Assembly (NCBI GenBank): GCA_023548195.1
Contig: JAJHZJ010000121.1
Span: 5,980,058 to 6,044,057 of the forward strand
Direction: 5' to 3'
Source: Bettongia penicillata ogilbyi
Taxonomy: Eukaryota; Chordata; Mammalia; Diprotodontia; Potoroidae
DNA length: 64,000 bases
Positions 60,548 through 64,000 of this stretch are shown here, piece after piece. Below the pieces are notes generated by a model. It was given only the letters and a program-made list of their open reading frames with translations, ran no database searches and had not been told where the DNA came from. A program made the position numbers and the translations under genes. Every line of letters begins with the position of its first letter. Positions within the stretch are counted from its first letter, which is position 1.

Positions 60548-60990
60548 GTAATGGTAATTTAAATGGAAAAATCTTTCCCATTCATTAATAGGTCCACGTT
60601 TCCTGCTTAAATCACATGGAAGCCTAAGTCACAGGTGGAGGTAGGAACTTGTCAAACGGGTGGAACAGGAAGCATGGAGCAGAGCTGGGAGGAAATTTTG
60701 AGAGTAATTAAGGTAGAGGGAGAGAGAGGACACAGGCAAGCAGACAACTAGACTCCTGAATGTTTGTTTGTGGGAAGGCCCCAGTAAGTGGGTTGTGGGG
60801 GGAGAATGCTTGGAAATGGCTCTGTCCTCTGCAATGCTAATGTGTATTGACTTCTTGGTGGCTATGTTGAATTTGGCTTTCTGGCATTGGGATTTGACTT
60901 GCTGGTATCTGAATAAATGTTTTTCTTCTGCCTTCTACATGGAGAGTCTGTTGTACTTTGCAATTCAGAACTAGGCTAGCATATTCACAG
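60548..60990 (+). repeat. LTR-like block (possible solo LTR of an endogenous retrovirus)
   Basis: Begins TGTAATGGTAATTTAAATGG and has a purine-rich middle. A poly(A) signal is followed by a T/G-rich stretch (GAATAAATGTTTTTCTTCTGCC at about 60911, then GAGTCTGTTGTACTTTGC). This resembles a mammalian LTR with R/U5 order. No retroviral internal gene is present. Clean TG...CA ends with a matching short duplication were not found, so the right edge is uncertain. Confidence 0.45.
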
Positions 60991-61104
60991 TCACTGTCAG
61001 TGCTGTGAATATTGCCTTGGTGATTCATTACATATATTTATGTGCATATTGATACACACATATACAATACACATATGCATACATACACACATACATACAC
61101 AATG

Positions 61105-61275
61105 CATGCTGACTGTATTGAGAATGTTAAGCTCCTTGAGGTCAGAGACTGTTTCTGGTTCTATTTGTCTTTATGCAGGGTGTCCCAAAATTTTAATGCA
61201 GCTATACTCTTACTACGTTTATAACCTGTGCCTGGCACATAGCAGGGACTTAATAAACTACTTATTGATTGCTTC
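61105..61275 (+). repeat. L2 LINE 3' tail with internal insertion
   Basis: GTTAAGCTCCTTGAGGTCAGAGACTG...TTTGTCTTTATG and CCTGGCACATAGCAGGGACTTAATAAAC are the two halves of the L2 tail. About 50 bp beginning GGGTGTCCCAAAATTTTAATGCAGC sit between them where a few bases are expected. Confidence 0.7.
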
Positions 61276-62649
61276 ACTGACAGATTCTACATGACATGTT
61301 TTTCCTATTGCACATCTCTAATAGAGGAGCTTCTTCAAAGTCTGAGGAAAGGAGTATTCTTGAGGATGTCACTGAAGGATAGGTCAGAAATGATTATCTG
61401 AATCATGCTTATTCTTTGAATTAAAATATGTGTTTTTATCCCTGACAATAACTAGACTAGAAATCAGAGCAAAAATTGACAATTAGTGTAAATGCCAACA
61501 AGAGATACATATCCTTCATAGGTGGGGAATGGGACTGGGAAGGGAAGGCAGAAATAAGAGGAAATCTGGTGTGCCACGGTCCCTCAAAGAGAGTAGACGT
61601 GAGAAACCAAGTCTCCCCCCACCATCAGCTGAAACAAAAAAGATAGCAAATGTTACTAAACCTTAGCACATGTCCTGCAAAAACAGAATACAACACAGAT
61701 TCCAGTCTTGGATGGCAGAAGGAGAACCCAAGATGGCACGAACTGATCATAACAACTTACAATTTTGTTTCAGTCTACTAATCTTCATTGATTAGGTCAA
61801 TAATAAGTTAGAATTTAGAAGGGTCATCTATGTACTTTAACAAGAAAATTTAGTTCTTGACTCAGCAACCAACCTAACAGGAATATGGTTGAATAATTCT
61901 GAACAAATTCTGAAAGAGGGTTAAGTCTGGATATAGCAGGAAAGTAAATAATGGGAAGGCTTGGTTCACCTAACGGTTAGTTAGGCAACTGGGGAAGGTT
62001 TTAAACCTTTCATGCTATTTACATTTCAAATCTTTATTTTTCCCTATAGTTATAGGCAGTTAAAAATTCCTAAAAATATATTAACTAAACAATGTTTGCC
62101 AATGTCAGAGGATGAAAGAGGGACTATAGAGGGACTAGGAGGAGAAGTCAGGCAGAAGGAGGAATTGTAGCAATGGAAAATCCTTTAGGGGGAATCAATA
62201 AGCTAACACCTATGACTGGCTGGAGGAAGAAATATGTAGGAACCGAGGTTTGTAACCCAAGATGCCAAAGTTGTCACAATGTTCAATTTCATACACAATC
62301 ATTTCCTGTTGAAATAAAAGTCAATCTTCCTTAGCCTGACCTGGTCATTTGGATTAGATAAGTCCTTAAATATGTCAATAATCAAATAATAATCATTATT
62401 TGAGTGTCAACTGCAAGACCTTTCTCATAAAAAAGAGATAACAATGAAGTCTAAAACAAAGTTTCTGACTTTAAGAGGCTTGAATTGGGGAGATAAGACA
62501 TATATTTATATACGCAAAAGTAAAATTAATAATACAAACACATGTCAACACTTTGCAAATCATGAGGAAGTATATGTCATCTTTCTATTAATGTTATTAA
62601 ATGAAGAAAATAGCAACAAAATAGGAAAAATACATAATAACTATTCAAA

Positions 62650-62880
62650 TTTATTTTAAATCTTAATGCTTACAAATCACTTTTCTCACAACCTTGTGAA
62701 CAATCCTATGAAAAAGGTGAGGGAAATGTGAGTATTCTCGTTGTACAGATGAGGAAGCCAAAATTCAAACCAGTTAAGTGACTTACCAATAGAGACACAG
62801 TCATTGTGTCAGAACCAAAATTTAAACTGATGTCTTCCGATTGCAACATTTATATGCTTTCTATGATAACATGGTACGCT
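62650..62880 (-). repeat. MIR-type SINE
   Basis: Antisense MIR: TTCTCGTTGTACAGATGAGGAAGCC, CAGTTAAGTGACTTACCAATAGAGACACAG, GTCTTCCGATTGC, TTTCTATGATAACATGG. Confidence 0.7.
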
Positions 62881-63374
62881 ACTTGAAGTGATCAAAAAAA
62901 AGCTGATAAAAGATATGGAATATTAAAAAAAAGCAAAAGATAACATTTCAGGAAGGAGAAATAATATTATAATAATATAAAATTTGGGTCTCCAACATAA
63001 AGCTAATATACTCCTATCCCATAGTATTTCCTCTGTTCCCTTGTCCTTCCCTCTGTCTGTCTGCTGATCTCTCCCTTCTATTGCAAGGCACCCGTGATGA
63101 ATGCTTTTTTAAGAATAAAGGATACAAGCAGCTATGACATCCAGCCTCAGCCAAAAAAAAAAGACATTTCAGACCCTAAAAGAAATTCATAACGTTCAAC
63201 TTCTTCATTTAAATAACAAGATGGGTTGAAATTTCACCCAAATGTTATCTTTTGCAAGATCTCAAATGAGGACACAGAAGTCCTTAAAAGTGGATCTGTT
63301 GGATACAGTTACGGCACAAGCAGAGGTTAGCAAGTCAGAAATTGCATCTCTGCAGTGTTCTATGTAGTCTTGTG

Positions 63375-63545
63375 AGGAAAAAAAATCATTATGTTTGGGG
63401 TCAAGAGGCCCTATCTTCAAATCCTGCCTTAGACATTTATTAGTAGGGGAAGCCAGGCAAGTCATTTTGCCTCTTTTAACCTCAGTTTCCTCATCTGCAA
63501 AATAAGAGCGGCAAACGCAATGAATATTTTCTTCCACATCTAAAT
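63375..63545 (+). repeat. MIR/THER-type SINE
   Basis: TTTGGGGTCAAGAGGCCCTATCTTCAAATCCTGCCTTAGACA, GCCAGGCAAGTCATTTTGCCTC, CTCAGTTTCCTCATCTGCAAAATAAGAG. Confidence 0.75.
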
Positions 63546-64000
63546 ATAAGACCCCATTGTTACAGGCGTATCTGAATTAGTCACCTCTTTTTTGCTTTTC
63601 CCAGTGAACTATCCTGAATTATCCCAGCCCTATCTTGAATTACAAGGGAAAATTGTTCAAGAGCATTCTAACCTACAACTGCCCTAGAATTTCCTTTCTA
63701 AAACACCAATCAAGTGCATCTTCAATTATCTTCCCAGTCAGTGGTAAGCAGCCTTCTCTTGGTAATAGCATTTTAAGTTTGCTCTCAGAGCTTCCAAGAT
63801 AGTGCTTCCTATGAAGTGTACTTTCTTGAGACAGAAAAAAAAATAGACCCTAAAAGATATGCAAAGAGACTTTGAAAATGACTCATTCTCCTCGTTAATG
63901 TCAACAAAAATGAGGGGAGTGATGATTAAAGCAAACAAAACAGTAATATCCATATGTAGATTCGTTTCAGTTGCATTCATAAGTGATGTAATTATGATTG

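Larger units (their letters stand above)
15300..64000 (-). other. FGF14: 5' flank of FGF14-1A, presumed intron 1 of FGF14-1B
   Basis: In mammals the alternative first exon 1B lies far upstream of 1A, so this side of the exon is normally intron of the 1B transcript. Exon 1B is not recognisable here. Apart from the elements listed, I see nothing I can name in 15.9-16.85, 18.4-19.5, 20.65-22.6, 23.6-24.2, 31.0-32.4, 38.0-38.9, 46.4-47.0, 47.1-49.08, 52.0-52.95, 53.5-54.6 and 61.3-62.6 kb. Short ORFs in these stretches look like chance frames in AT-rich DNA. Confidence 0.6.

Noticed and set aside
1..64000. CRISPR arrays, operons, phage or bacterial mobile systems
   Set aside because: No spaced identical repeats, no ribosome-binding-site-linked gene runs; repeat content and the spliced FGF14 exon show a mammalian nuclear genome.

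Overview
The window looks like vertebrate, most probably marsupial, genomic DNA. It is AT-rich and intron-like, with no bacterial gene layout. It carries marsupial-type tRNA-derived SINEs (text such as GCAGCTAGGTGG and GGGCAAGTCAC), many MIR/THER-type SINEs, L2 and CR1/L3 relics, and L1 and half-L1 (HAL1) elements whose ORF1 and ORF2 relics read like marsupial L1. The species cannot be fixed from the sequence alone.

The only host coding exon I can support is on the minus strand at 14214-14406. It is the first exon of the A-type (1A) transcript of FGF14 (fibroblast growth factor homologous factor 4). The exon encodes 64 residues, ends in CAAG followed by a GT donor, and sits in a GC-rich block of about 2 kb (13.7-15.9 kb). 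That block should hold the 1A promoter and 5' UTR. Everything below 14213 is the 5' part of the FGF14-1A first intron. Everything above about 15.3 kb is 5' flank of 1A. By analogy with the human locus, where exon 1B lies far upstream, this flank is probably intron 1 of the FGF14-1B transcript.

Layout: 1-13.7 kb is an intron with scattered MIR/THER SINEs, one CR1/L3 tail, a (TA)n microsatellite and a 108-nt imperfect hairpin. 13.7-16 kb is the 1A promoter and exon. 16-29 kb holds SINEs, an old L1 relic, a long GA/CT tract and other microsatellites. 29.1-34.9 kb holds two 5'-truncated L1 tails in opposite orientation around an unidentified 105-codon ORF. 36.9-46 kb holds SINEs, a 1.1-kb L1/HAL1-type deletion derivative with a target-site duplication, and a 1.5-kb L2 on the minus strand. 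49.1-52.0 kb is a nearly complete HAL1 with a decayed ORF1, no ORF2 and a 14-bp target-site duplication. 55.7-61.3 kb is a cluster of L2 fragments with a SINE flanked by a 12-bp duplication and an LTR-like block.

The window therefore holds one exon of a neuronal sodium-channel regulator plus the debris of several retrotransposon families. I found no operon, CRISPR array, phage, toxin system or other new multi-gene system. The points most worth a second look are the sense-strand intronic hairpin at 1729-1836, the GCN-rich uORF upstream of FGF14-1A, the ORF-less L1/HAL1 derivative, and the long polypurine tract inside the presumed FGF14-1B intron.
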